Assembly (NCBI GenBank): GCA_025201375.1
Contig: JAIWZP010000018.1
Span: 434,001-498,000 of the forward strand
Length of the DNA: 64,000 nt
Direction: 5' to 3'
DNA from: Gongronella butleri
Taxonomy: Eukaryota > Mucoromycota > Mucoromycetes > Mucorales > Cunninghamellaceae
Shown: one piece after another, positions 35,007 to 46,205 of the stretch
Layout of the letters: each line of letters starts with the position of its first letter
Position numbering within the stretch: position 1 is the first letter of the stretch
Notes under the pieces: generated by a model
Seen by the model: only the letters and a program-made list of their open reading frames with translations
Databases searched by the model: none
Told to the model about the DNA's origin: nothing
Position numbers and translations under genes: made by a program

Positions 35007-35396
35007 CTACGTCCTTACTTTGCCCACAAGCCTTATGAAGGCGCGCAAAAATGACATGGCAGCGCTGTCAAACGTGGGAAATACATAAAAATTCAACATT
35101 TTATTTTCAATGCCTCGTAATGCGTCGATACCTGCACTGACGATAGCAGAGGCAGCCAGCGCGGAGGGACCAGCAGGTAGGGAGATGATCATTGGCTGGT
35201 GAGAACAGGTTCCGCCATCGTGCCGTACAAAACGAGTCTCAAAATCGACATCCATCTCATTTCCATTCGACTCGCGGGCGACAAAAAGTGATCCAAAGAC
35301 TCTGAAAATGACACCCACAAGGATCAAGCAAACGAAAATCACCAAAAAAAAGCGCGATTCAAGGCGATCGCTAAAATGCGACTCTTTTTCGATCAT
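35007..35396 (-). CDS. Hypothetical membrane protein
   Basis: A 129-residue ATG-started frame. One hydrophobic segment (residues about 15-38, FFLVIFVCLILVGVIF) is followed by a soluble part with RFVRHDGGTC and an Ala/Ser-rich stretch ALAASAIVSAG. Codon use is compatible with coding. No family recognised; it could be a lineage-specific gene or chance. Confidence 0.3.
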   Translation of the reverse strand: MIEKESHFSDRLESRFFLVIFVCLILVGVIFRVFGSLFVARESNGNEMDVDFETRFVRHDGGTCSHQPMIISLPAGPSALAASAIVSAGIDALRGIENKMLNFYVFPTFDSAAMSFLRAFIRLVGKVRT

Positions 35397-35594
35397 TCTC
35401 GCCTTTTTCGATCAATTTCGCTTCAATTGCCACGCAAGCGGGCTCATTCGACGGTCAGGAGCCCAACGCACAATGGCAGGGGGCTTTCTCGACAAAAAAA
35501 TAGTAAAAAACGAGCCATGGCGCTGCATTCGAGAATTGCAAAATTGACTGAATCATCTCCTCGCACCTCAACGCAAAAGCCGCACAGCCACCCA

Positions 35595-35758
35595 ATCCAC
35601 CTTTTTTTCGTACGCTCTGCGTGCAAACAAAGCACGGTGGACCAAATAAAAGCTGTTGCGAGCAGGTTAGCGCGCAAAGTTTTCTTTATTTTTGTTACAT
35701 CAGGCTCTCCTCTGTGTCTAGTACAACAAGGGCTCTTGTGGCGCAATTGGCTAGCGCG
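35595..35758 (+). repeat. Left arm of inverted repeat around tRNA-Asn
   Basis: About 165 bp from the A/T-rich flank into the D-arm of the tRNA-Asn gene, repeated inverted at 36068-36233 with about 95% identity by eye. Confidence 0.85.
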
Positions 35759-35827
35759 TTCGACTGTTAAATCATCATAACATGACGGTTTATCGAGAGG
35801 TTGGTGGTTCGAGCCCACCCAGGAGCG
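35732..35827 (+). tRNA. tRNA-Asn (GTT) with 22-nt intron
   Basis: Acceptor GCTCTTG pairs with CAGGAGC, D-arm GCGCAATTGGCTAGCGC, anticodon stem TTCGA with TCGAG, loop CTGTTA|A with anticodon GTT, T-arm GGTGG-TTCGAGC-CCACC, discriminator G. A 22-nt intron follows position 37 and contains AAC able to pair with the anticodon, as is typical for tRNA introns. T-runs follow at 35830. Confidence 0.95.
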
Positions 35828-36067
35828 ATCTTTTTTGTGGTTTTTCTTTTTTGAATTGGTGATTGTGTTTTTTTCTTTTTTTGTTTGAGCTGGGTGATTT
35901 GGGGACGAGTGTGGTGCGAGCGGAGCAGCTGGGTGTGAAGAGCTTGGGGTAACGGGTAAGTTTTTCTTTCTTTTTTTTGCGATTTCATGTTGCATTGGCT
36001 ATTTTTGTGCCTTTTGGGCGAGATGTGATGACCAAGTTGGCGCTGGTAGTGCGCTGTTCACATGGTG

Positions 36068-36233
36068 CGCGCTAGCCAATCGCGCCACAAGAGCACTTGT
36101 TGTACTAGACACAGAGGAGAGCCTGATGTAACAAAAATAAAGAAAACTTTGCGCGCTAACCTGCTCGCAACAGCTTTTATTTGGTCCAGCGTGCTTTGTT
36201 TGCACGCGGAGCGTACGAAAAAAGGTGCATTGG
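36068..36233 (-). repeat. Right arm of inverted repeat with truncated tRNA-Asn
   Basis: Inverted copy of 35595-35758. It includes 27 nt of the tRNA-Asn 5' half (36068-36094: acceptor strand plus D-arm, one substitution) and the upstream flank, but is cut before the anticodon, so it is not a functional tRNA gene. Confidence 0.85.
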
Positions 36234-36261
36234 ATGCGTTGGTCAAGATGCTGGCTGGGAT

Positions 36262-36262
<1 letters not shown>

Positions 36263-36300
<38 letters not shown>
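36263..36300. repeat. Poly-T tract of about 38
   Basis: Homopolymer next to the inverted-repeat arm. The region 36300-36800 holds no recognisable gene. Confidence 0.85.
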
Positions 36301-36301
<1 letters not shown>

Positions 36302-36911
36302 GTGGTCACTTAAAGGGGTCTTTTTGATTGTCCCCGATCCTAAGGGCGTGATCAATTGAGCCCTGGCGTCACAATGAGAGTGAAAAAAAGCGATTAGCCC
36401 ACGCGATAAAACAGGCGGACATCACTTTGTTGCAGCGCGCCCAGCTTCAAGGCCAAAATCGCTATTTGGCGACACCCGCTGACCGCTTTGGCCTTCTCCC
36501 GATATCTACGCATTTTTTCCCGCCCAGTTGGGTAGTCTAAATTAGGGAATTACCATCTTTCAGGCATCTCTTTCATGTCAATGCTGTCGATTTCCCGGCA
36601 TCCATCGCAAAGCTCGCCGTTTTGACAAAAAGCAGGAATTGAGAGACGGTGACAGTGGCTTGCATGGAATCCAAAGCAGTTGAAAAAAAAGTCAAAACAC
36701 ATAGCTTCCGCAGCGGCAAGCCACATCAACAGTAGATGCACAGATCACCTGCAAAAGAAAGATTGCCCACGCTAGGCGACACCCCACTGCCAAAGCCAAA
36801 TACAATACACCCAAACAAAACAAAAAGAACCCTGCAGACACCACAGCGCACGAAAAACATGCAAAAAACACGCAAAAAACGCAAAAAATCATCCCACGCG
36901 CCAAAAAAAGA

Positions 36912-36985
36912 TGAGACTAGCAGGACTCGAACCTGCAATCCCCTGATTCGTAGTCAGATGCCTTGTCCAATTGGGCCATAGTCCC
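36912..36985 (-). tRNA. tRNA-Arg (ACG)
   Basis: Identical to the gene at 19064-19137. Its 3' flank (36810-36911) also matches the other copies, while sequence further out does not. Its 5' side borders an array of ~280-bp units. Confidence 0.97.
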
Positions 36986-37800
36986 CCTTGATGTCTATCA
37001 ATGCCGGTAGTCCCTCAAGAGGTTTTTCGAAAAGAAATTTCGCAAAAAAAGGACAAAAAACACAAGATTACGTAAATAAGCGTGTTTCTCAAGCCCATTT
37101 ACGCGATTTCGCGCGTCATTGTTGGCGTTGGACGCTCTGTGATGGTGGGTATCCGACGTCGTGCGTTTCAGGCTGCTGTACCACAATGCAATCAATCTTT
37201 CTTGTATAAGCTCGGGGAGATGAACTGGATCAAATGAGCTTGCTTAATTAATGTCCAATAGGACCACGGTCCCTATTGATGTCTATCAGTGCAGGTAGTC
37301 CCTCAAGAGGCTTCTCGAAAAGAAATTTAGCAAAAAAAGGACAAAAAAGACAAGATTACGTGAATAAGCGTGTTTCTCAAGCCCATGTGCGCGATTTGGC
37401 GCGCTATTGTTGGCATTGGACGCTCTGTGATGGTGGCTATCCGATGCCGTGCGTGTCAGGCTGCTGTGCCACAATGCCATCGACCTTTCTCGAGTTAGCC
37501 TGGGGAGATGACCACATGGAATTGCGTTAGATCACATGCATTTGCTTGATATACAATAGGAACATAGTCCCGAAATCATTCTATGGATGCAGCTCGTCCC
37601 TCAAGAGGCTTCTCAAAAAATTTAGCTGCTGATGCTACTTGCTTGCGATCTCGAAAAAAGGAAACAAAAGACAAGGTTGCGTGAAAAAAGCGTGTTTCTC
37701 AAGCCCATCTGCGCGATTTGACGCGCGATTGGTGTTGTTAGACGCGTCGTGATCGTGGCTATTCGACGTGTTATGTGCTAGGCTGCTGTATCACAATGGC
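36986..37800 (+). repeat. Array of ~280-bp tRNA-linked units, three copies
   Basis: Units begin with TCTATCAATGCCGG (36990), TCTATCAGTGCAGG (37278) and TCTATGGATGCAGC (37582), spacing 288 and 304 bp. Each has the CTTCTCGAAAAGAAATTT-like block, an A-rich tract, CGTGTTTCTCAAGCCCAT and the GGCTGCTGT.CCACAATG block. The unit ends (37250, 37550) carry CCAATAGGACCA.GGTCCC-like sequence resembling tRNA-Arg. The third unit is the most diverged. Confidence 0.88.
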
Positions 37801-37981
37801 AGCGGCTTAAAGGCAGCAATCGCACCCCACCACAGCATGCAAATTTATCTGGTTTGCTGTGAAATGGATTTCACGTCTCCTTGAATTCAAAATGAAAAAC
37901 GACCGCCCGCGGCGCAAGGGCATGGTGATCTTTATTGGATGTGTAAATAAAAAGAAATAATATATAGAGAGATAGAGAGAG

Positions 37982-38049
37982 AGAGAAGGAATTGGGAAGA
38001 TGGAGTGGATGATTTCGAAAAATACATCCAGCTACCACCAAACCGCAAA

Positions 38050-38128
<79 letters not shown>

Positions 38129-38200
38129 AATTGGGAAGATGGAGTGGATGATTTCGAAAAATACATCCAGCTACCACCAAACCGCAAAGAGTGAGAGAGA
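37982..38200. repeat. Duplicated 3'-flank element separated by a (GA)n microsatellite
   Basis: Two near-identical copies of about 67 bp (37985-38051 and 38124-38190; AAGGAATTGGGAAGATGGAG...) flank a (GA)n tract at 38052-38123. They lie directly after the stop of the nuclease-family gene. A diverged third copy follows the helicase gene at 29395-29472. Confidence 0.9.
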
Positions 38201-38209
38201 GAGCTCAGC

Positions 38210-41200
38210 TCAGTCGTCATTGCCGCTGTCGTCTTCATCATCGCTGTCGTCTTCATCATCGCTGCCGTCGTCTTCATCGTCGTTTTCGTCTACATCTTCA
38301 TTGTCATCGTCGTCCTGGCCAGTGTAAGGCGGCAGCGTCCACAAGCGTCCGCTTTCCTGTGGCGTTTGACCAGCGACGCGTTGAGTCTCAAAGTTGTTGC
38401 CAACCACGCTTTTCAGAAGCTTTGCGACCGGCCTATGGGCACAATTGGAATAAAAAAAGAGTGTCAATTAAAAACAAAAAAAATCAAAAAAAAAAATCAA
38501 GAAAAAAAAACGCGCTTACGAGAGGTTATTGCGAGCAACTTTCTCTTCCCACCAACCACGTGCCGTGCCTTGGATACGGTAGCGGTTCAGGATATTGCGG
38601 ATCAGCGTGCCACAATGAATTGATTCGTCGGCATTGGGCACGGTGCTGATGGTGAATGGGCCGCCACGGCAATGTCGGCGCCACAACCAGCGTGCCACGT
38701 CGCATTTGTCAACGGTGGACGGGGTGATGCGCGGCTTAATGCCCATGCTTTCTTGGGTGGCACAGAAAGTCGGGAAATATTTTGGCCGGTTGCATGCGAG
38801 CCAGTCGTCCTTGACAATGGCCGGCTGGCCGTTTTCATGGCTGAGAACGGAGTCATCGCTCTTGTCGCGGAGGATGAGACCATTTGGGGTGGTGTCGCGG
38901 TCAATGTCCAAGATGTAGTCGCCGTTGGGCAGGTCATTGCCAAAATAGATGCCATTTTCAGAGCGATAAGGGATGCCATCGACGACAACGCCAATGCGCA
39001 CTTTGCCAGACGAGAGATGAACGGGCACACGAGCAAAATTGTCGACGGCATCATGGCCGCGAAGGCGCTTGCGCGGGCCGTACATGATCTTGCCACCAGC
39101 AGCCGCGCGTTTCTGTTGCTTGGCTGCGAGCATCTTGCTTGGCAGCGCTGCATCGGCCAGCTTCACCCGTTCCTCATCGGCTAGCCATGACGGGTCATTG
39201 GCGGGCATATTGGCGGCCGGGCCAGCGCTGTGGAGGAGGTACTTAGTGCGCTTGGCACTGTGACCAAACATGGGCCCAATGTGGCCGACACCGCACGCGA
39301 AAGACGTCGATTGGCGGATGGAGACGCCTTCTTTGAGGCCATGGAACCAAGTCTGCCAATCTTGTTCCTTGGCGTACAGCGGGTGCTTGCGCAAAATCGA
39401 AAAGTTCTTGCGACGCAGCACCTTGCCTTGGTTGACGCGCTCAGACGAGTTGGGCTGGCCCACCGCGTGACCAATCGCGCCAATTTGCTCGGCCATCACC
39501 GCGCGATAGTCGACGGCGCCCGCGTCTACCTCGCCATCATCGTCGTCATGATCATCGTCCTCGTCCTCGTCATCGTCATCGTCATCGTCGTCTTCCTCAT
39601 CGTCGTCGCCCTCGTCTTCCTCGTCCTCGTCTTCCTCGTCAACAGCGGACTTTGCATCACGTTGCACCTTTTTGAAATGACGGTCTAGAAAAAAAAAAGC
39701 TTTAGCAAAAAAAAAAAAGCCATGGTGTGCGCATACCTCGGTGCAGAGGGATATGCGTGCCGTAAAAGGTGTCAATGGCGTCGGTGATGCTTGCATCGAG
39801 GGCCGTCTCCTTCTCAAGCTGCTGCCAACGGGCCTGAGTGGCTTGAATCACTTGCAGCGACTGTGGATGGGCATCTGGTGCCTCCTTGGTGCATTCCAGA
39901 TGGGCGTGGAACACAAGCAGTGCGCGCGCCCAAACCAACAGCACAATGCGCATGATGCGCGGGTCTGCAGGACCATAGCTCACAAAGCCGGGATGATACA
40001 TTGGGATGATCATGCAATATTTGTCGGGCTCCGCGTTGGCATCATCCTCATCGTAGTCCACATCCAGACAGGCGATCGATGGCTTGCCAAGCACGTTTTT
40101 GAATTCAGCCTTGGTCAATGAGCGCCTTTTAAACGAAAAAAAGAAAGAAAAAACGAAAAAAAAATGAGTGAGAAGCGCGTTTTTCATTTTTTTTTTTCCA
40201 TCACGTACAGGCCGCGGAAACTGGACATGGCGACCGCCGTAGGTAGGTAGCCAAAGGTAGCGACGACGGCAGAGCGCGTTTCCTGCAACGATTTGGCGAC
40301 AGTCTTGGCCTTTGGGATCAATTCGTCGTGATCAGGTGTACAAAAGAGGTCCATGAATGCCGGCTTGCCCAGACGCAATGGTGTCGCGGCGTGCTCATTG
40401 ATCACGCGAAGCAGCTTGGATGTGAGGCGACCAGAGCGCGCACCGGAGAAGAATGGCCAATTGTTCTTGTAGTTGATGGCGGTGATATCCTTGGCAAAGA
40501 TGGTGGGGGCGACGTGGATGGTCACCATGTCGTCAACCACGAGACCGACATTGGGTGCAGGGCACTCGGGCGCGACTTCCTTGACCATTTTGCGAATTTT
40601 GCGCTTGGCCGACGACCAGATGTCCAGGTCCATCTCGGGGCTCTCCAGATGCAGGTCAAGTTGCTTGATGAGTGCCAGATCGTCATCACGAGGGCGGTAG
40701 TAGCGGTCAAAACCGCCGGGTTGGCTGTTGAGAAGCGCATCACGGCCAAAAAGATGAATGAGCACCTGTTCCGCCTCATCCACCTTGCGCGTGCGCTCCG
40801 TGCTTTCTTCCTTGTCAGGCACCTGCAGATTTGGGACTGTGAAGATGGTGGGTGTCACATTGCCGAGCTTCGCTTGCACGCAATCCAAAAAGCTGCTGCG
40901 GCGCGTTGGCTGGCCCTTGTTTTTGTCCTCGAGGAAGCGCTCCTCGGCAGAGCGGCTTGTGCAGCCGACATACCGGCAATAGACGTCGCTGTTGTCGTCA
41001 AGGTTGCTCAGACGCGCGCGCCACGCGTTACAAAACGCATCATCGCTGCGTTCCTTTGCATACAAGTCAATCACGGTGCGCAGGGGCGCCACTTTAAACT
41101 TGTAGCTGCGAATATAGAGCACTACAAAACCGTGTTTCATGCTGACGGGTTCCTTGGACTCTTTCTTCAAATGAAACAGCTTGGTGAGGTCCAAGTTGGA

Positions 41201-41389
41201 CACAACAGACGTGTTTTCAAGCGCAGCGAGCACCGTGTCCCACTGAGACGTGGTCAGACGGCGACCAAACACCTTTTCCACAGTCGCCAACGCGTTTTGA
41301 AGGCAAGGTAGTTCGCTTTCGGCGAGACGACGCTCAAGCAGAGCACAGACAGCAGCTTTTGGGTCTTGGTCAGGGTTGGAGGAGCTCAT
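38210..41389 (-). CDS. Large GIY-YIG-type nuclease with UDG-like and putative HTH regions (intact family member)
   Basis: Four exons (40209-41389, 39737-40125, 38520-39684, 38210-38432), all junctions GT-AG and in phase, give 985 residues. Residues about 165-265 contain DVYCRYVGCTSRSAEERF, then DEAEQVLIHLFG and LLNSQPGG. These resemble the YIG strand, the helix Arg, the catalytic Glu and the Asn of GIY-YIG nucleases; the first GIY strand is not obvious. About 335-470 reads WPFFSGARSG, FMDLFCTPDHDEL, VVATFGYLPTAVA and MIIPMYHPGFVSYGP, which follow the order of motifs in the uracil-DNA glycosylase superfamily (PF.G..G, vv..lG..a, HP). An acidic tract of about 40 Asp/Glu follows, then EGVSIRQSTSFACGVG, possibly a helix-turn-helix, and an acidic C-terminal tail. 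The functions are inferred from motif order only. The start is set by a T/C-rich leader. Three decayed paralogues lie in this window. Confidence 0.75.
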
Positions 41390-43599
41390 GTCAAACAAGG
41401 GACGAAAAAAATAAGGAAAGAAAGGCACTCCAACGCCGCATGCGTAGAATCCTACTTTTAGGGGGCTGCCTTTTTTGGCCTCATTCAAAGTAATGGCTCA
41501 TTCAAAGGATCGACATGCCAATAGCAATGACGCGAGAAGCCAAAGCGTTGTGTGTGGTCGTTTCCAGCACATTCTACTCTGCTTATTCGCGCCCCTGGTC
41601 GTTTTTATAGAGAGGCAGCCAGTTTTGTTGTAAAAAAAAAAAAGAGAATTAGCCGCGAAAAAAAAAAGTAAAATAATACAATTAGCCCGTTCCGCGACGC
41701 GTATCGTTGGCGGAGATTGAATCCAAGGCATATCACATGTCATGAAAGATGGCGCAGTCTTCAGGCACAATTTTATGATTGATTTTGTAAATGCCGACTT
41801 TTTTCGACTTTTTTTAAGTTATCAATGCTTCATTGTGCACATTTTCCAGAAGAATCGCCTGATATCCGTCCGAATCTCTGCTATCATAGTCGCGTTTGCC
41901 CGAAAAATTGCTTGAAAAATCTTGTTTTTACAGGCAAAAAATGTGGTGCGTCGATTGCGCCCGCGCTTTTGATCTTTATGGTATGTTTGGCTCAGATCAT
42001 TTGTAGAGAAACCAATTCTAAACAACCTTTTAATGGGTGGTGGTCCTTTTTCCTGCAGAAATCCCGAGATAAACGCGGGCATTTCTCACTTTCTGGCCGG
42101 CCCAATCCTTTTTTTGCGCGTTTTACGCGTGCACTCTTGATTTTGCAGCTGCAATTGATCAAGGATACTGTAAAGAAATTGATTATGAGCAACCTTGTAC
42201 ACAAGACCTTGGAGGATTGTCTTTTTTGCAGCTATGCGCGGTCAAAAGTGACAAAAACTAGGTTCTTCGATTGGTGCAAAGAAGCATCGCGGCCCCATTG
42301 GCCGACATGCATCATGTTGGTGTCGCCAGCCCCTGATGACTCGAGAGTTCATGTCGCTTTGCCTGACCCGCGACAAAATGGCGCGACAGACGTTTTTTTT
42401 TTTTACGCCTTTCAAACCAAGCGCGCGTGTGCGGCACCATTCTGCCATCCGGCCATCTACCATGCATGGCCACCTCCGGGGCACCAAAGCGCACACATCG
42501 AGCGTCAAAGAGCCGTGTAACGCTGCCAAAACAAAACAATAATGCAGCACGCCGCTTTTTTTATTTACCAAATATCGCCAAACTCACGCGTGCGGCGGTT
42601 TGCCCACCTTTTATGATGGCAACAAAACGCGAGAGACACCTGCTCCGAGTGCACGTACGACAATCTTTCTAAATTTCGCGGGTGTGTCTACTTGACCGCT
42701 CAAGACGCCGCCTGTGATACACACATCTGGCTATCTTGGGAGACGCGGCCATGGAGACGCCTTGCCAAGGGAGTCGTGAAATAAATCACGCGCATATCGC
42801 GCAGGTGAGCCCGAGGAACCTGTTTTTTCACGCAATCTAGTTTTTCCTCTTTTTTTTTCGCGCGCAAAAAGTCTTGGAAGCCTCCTGGATCTACGGGCGC
42901 CTTCAGAAATAATTGATTGATGTTCGTTGAAGCGGGGGGAACATGATGACGCTCCTCGAAAAGAATTTTTGCGAAAAAAAAGGAAGAAAAAACGACGAAA
43001 ATTGCGCGAAAAAGCGCGTTTCTCGTGACCAGCGGCGTAAAATTTTGCGTGATTCTTGCCAAACTTTATCATGCATATGGCGCTCGCGTTGCACTAAATT
43101 TTCATTCTCCGGCAAGGGCACGCAACACGGCTCTGTAGACTAATTGTTTCTGTTTTTTGTCAAGCGTGCGCCATTGAGGGGGGTTTTTTTTTCTATTTTG
43201 AATGAGCCATCACTGATCGTCAGCAGGTCTAATTTCTAGGAGTCAACCCTGCATGGAACCAAAAATAGCAGCCCCCTTGAAATAGGATTCTACGCTTGTG
43301 AGATTGTATGTTTCTCTTTCTCTTTTTTTCGTTCCTTGTTGACATGTTCTCGCCAAACAAGAGTTAAAATGTGGCTGTATGGTATTGCTTGCGAGACAAA
43401 GCACTGAAAATTGTCCTCGGACGGGACGATCCTTCTTTGTGGCGACCGGAGGCGGCCAATTACACCCCAAATCGCAAGAAAAGTACCAAAGACTTGTGTT
43501 GACACCATTTTCCAAGTGTAAGCGGGCGAAAAAAAAGAGAGCCCATTACGAAAACGTTGTGCTCATGCGTTTTTTTTTTTTTTTGTCACAGCCTGAAAA
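41390..43599. other. Intergenic; one diverged ~280-bp-like unit
   Basis: No gene recognised; the long plus-strand frame at 41825-42520 lacks any domain and has unusual composition. At about 42945-43080 sequence resembles the tRNA-linked repeat (CTCCTCGAAAAGAATTTTTGC, A-rich tract, GCGCGTTTCTCGTGACCAG), in much diverged form. Confidence 0.4.
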
Positions 43600-44608
43600 A
43601 GAATGATTTCAAGGCCCTCCTCGTATCAAAATTGCGCAAAAAGGCATATGGCGTGCGACGGGTATCGTAGTCGGCAGCCAAATGGACGGCCAACAGATGC
43701 CTTTGACATATCAAAAGCGCTGTGTGTCGTCCTATCTGTTGCCGACAATATTGAGGTTGGAAATTTATGAGACGTTTGAACGGCTTTCAAAGACAGCCAT
43801 CAATGGCACTCTGGGCTATGTGCCCACGGCAGTCGCCTATTACAACTTCCATTGCCAGTAAGCAAAAAAGAAATAAATGGAAAAAAGCGGTCTAATTCTT
43901 TTTTCTTTCCCAATCTAGGGGCTCTTTGATCAAATAGCGCTTTCAGCAGGTTCTGGGACAGCCATCCATCGTGAAGGTCGACGCCGAGTGCAATTACGAA
44001 ATGACGACCATTTGGAACGTGACAAGTTCTGCATCATGATGCCTATGTGGCACCTCGGCTTTGTGAGCCATAGGCCTGCCGATCCTGCCATTAGCGCATC
44101 GTGTTCCTGCTGTGACGCGTCTGTTTGTTCTTTTGCACGCGCAATTGCTATGTATGAAGGAAGCCATCAAGCCTATCAATCTGCAGTCCTAGAATCTTGT
44201 TTAAATTCTACGACTCTCACGTTCGCGATCCTTCATGGTAAAAAAAGAATAAAAATTAAAAATTAAAAAAAGAACTTATTTTTTTCTTTCTTTTCGCAGA
44301 TCGCCATGAGAAGCGCGTTCTCTGTTCAGCAGCGCTTTCACAAGGCAATCATGAGAGCGAGGATGAGGGTAGTAGCGAGGTTGAAGAAGACATTGACCAA
44401 GAATTGGAAAAAGAGATGCTAGCGGACGCCAGCCATGGGGACATGACGAGCTCGGCAAGCCAAATAGACATTGATGAGCCATCAAGCGCCGCCACTACCG
44501 CTGACGAGGAAATTGATTCTATGCAGAGATCATGCGCAAGCAGATTGGGGATATTGGTTTTACCCAAGGCAACCCGGGCTCTCAGGAACGTTGCGAAGCA
44601 AGGATAGC
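43600..44608 (+). pseudogene. Decayed partial copy of the GIY-YIG/UDG-like family gene
   Basis: Plus strand. Recognisable segments are FKALLVSKLRKKAYG (43612-43660), then GTLGYVPTAVAYYNFHCQ followed by a donor near 43860, then QQVLGQPSIVKVDAEC and DKFCIMMPMWHLGFVSHRPADPA (43950-44090), then an acidic stretch and MRKQIGDIGFTQGNPGS (44530-44580). Each matches the intact gene in order, but frames change and stops occur, and the nuclease-like N-terminal part is missing. Its 3' end points toward the repeat unit and tRNA-Arg at 45.3 kb. Confidence 0.8.
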
Positions 44609-44879
44609 CTCTCCTGACCTGACCATCGAGTCCGTGCCTCTCCCCTCTCCCATCTCTTTTTTTTTTTTTTTTGCTGCGTTTCTGCCTTTCCCTTTCTTTC
44701 ATTTTGATCTTCTCTTTTCCATGTTCTTTAGCTTGCAGAATAAAACGGTATTTTTTTATCCAAATTTACAGTATTGCCACTGCGGGCATCAAACTACCAA
44801 ATACAGATCATTATCCTTGGCTTTCTTCATAATCAGCCTCCAAGACTTGAAAACTAGAAAAAGCTGATGGATCACACCA

Positions 44880-45322
44880 CAGCCGCCTGAATCATACTTC
44901 GTTGGCTATAGCTGTGGTTGGGGCCGTTCGGCGAGCCGCGTCGCGAAGCACACTTCTTTTTCGTGCAAAAAATTGTCTCTTTTTTTTTTTGCAAAAGCTC
45001 TTTCAAAAACCTCGTGATGCACCAACCGCATCAATGAGCAGTAAGCATACCTGCGAGATCTGGCTCATTGCTTCCATCTAAAGTATCCTCCACGCTTGAA
45101 CCCTATGAAAAATCGATGGTATCGCGGAACAGCAGTCCGGCACGTACGGCGTTGGATAGCCACGGTCACAGCGCGTCCAATGTCAACAATAGCGCGCCAA
45201 ATCGCGCACATGAGCTTGAGAAACACGCTTATTTACGTAATCTTGTGTTTTTTGTCCTTTTTTTGCGAAATTTCTTTTCGAAAAACCTCTTGAGGGACTA
45301 CCGGCATTGATAGACATCAAGG
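44880..45322 (-). repeat. ~280-bp tRNA-linked unit(s), inverted orientation
   Basis: On the minus strand this reads the same unit found beside the other tRNA-Arg genes, including GAAATTTCGCAAAAAAAGGAC (reverse of 45255-45285) and TGATGTCTATCAATGCCGGT at the tRNA border. A partial second unit lies near 44880-44930. Confidence 0.85.
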
Positions 45323-45396
45323 GGGACTATGGCCCAATTGGACAAGGCATCTGACTACGAATCAGGGGATTGCAGGTTCGAGTCCTGCTAGTCTCA
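45323..45396 (+). tRNA. tRNA-Arg (ACG)
   Basis: Third identical copy. Cloverleaf as for 19064-19137 (acceptor GGGACTA/TAGTCTC, anticodon ACG, T-loop TTCGAGT). T-run follows at 45399-45405. Confidence 0.97.
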
Positions 45397-46021
45397 TCTT
45401 TTTTTGGCGCGTGGGATGATTTTTTGCGTTTTTTTTGCGTGTTTTTTGCATGTTTTTCGTGTGCTGCAGGGTCTGTAGGGTTCTTTTTGTTTTGTTTGGG
45501 TGTGGTGGAAGACGGTGGTGTGTGTGGATTAGATGGGGGTGGGATTCAGGTGTTGGCTTGCTTTTTTTTTTTTTCTGGAAGTGATGGTGTGCGCTATTGT
45601 GGCTTACAATTGCGGAGCAAAAGGTGCTGTGCATTGGCATTGGTCGGTCTTTGCTGGGCGGTGCAGGCTGCTTTTTGTCGCTCGGCTGATTTTTACTTGA
45701 TGCGAGAGCACATTTACGCATTGCGGCATCAAACCTCTGCGCAATGGTGTCAATTGCCTTTCTGTACAACTCTGTGTAACTCTGTAAACATGAGAGAGCT
45801 GCATGTCCAATGCAGCATTGGCTGCGGTCACATTCATTGCATTCATGCAAAAAAAAAAAAAAAAAAAATAGAGAGCACTGACCATTTGATACTTGCCCAA
45901 ATATTCAGTCAAACAAAAAAAGAATAGGTCAGGTCTCGCGGCAGGCCCTTTGCAAAGAGCAGTGCCCCCCCACATTCATAATTTTCAAGAAAAAAGTGCA
46001 AAAAGTGCAAAAAGAAATCGC

Positions 46022-46140
46022 GCATTACAGCACCTGGTATTCCCGTGTGATCTCTCACCACAGTACTAACCAGGCCGTATTCTGGATCGCTGCAGAGATC
46101 GGACGGGATCTGGCGCTTTCAGAATCGTATGGCCGTAACA
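46022..46140 (-). rRNA. 5S ribosomal RNA
   Basis: Minus-strand 119-nt 5S gene; matches the copy at 13372-13490 over the full length as far as can be read by eye. T-rich sequence follows its 3' end on the minus strand (A-runs 45990-46018 on the plus strand). Confidence 0.95.
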
Positions 46141-46205
46141 TGTCAAAGAACGATTGGGAGCATGGTAGTTCTTCCGCAAAAACTTTTGCGGCGGCGCCGC
46201 CGCGC

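Larger units (their letters stand above)
45320..46205. repeat. Inverted copy of the 5S - spacer - tRNA-Arg block
   Basis: Reverse complement of 18250-19140. The similarity continues past the 5S gene into the upstream CATGTCAA.GAACGATTGG and GC-rich stretch, then stops at about 46205, where a ~280-bp unit begins in mid-sequence. That junction marks a recombination or insertion boundary. Confidence 0.88.

Noticed and set aside
41825..42520. A 231-codon plus-strand open frame between the nuclease-family gene and its decayed copy
   Set aside because: No domain, no leader, mixed composition, and part of it overlaps opposite-strand frames of similar length; probably chance in GC-richer spacer.
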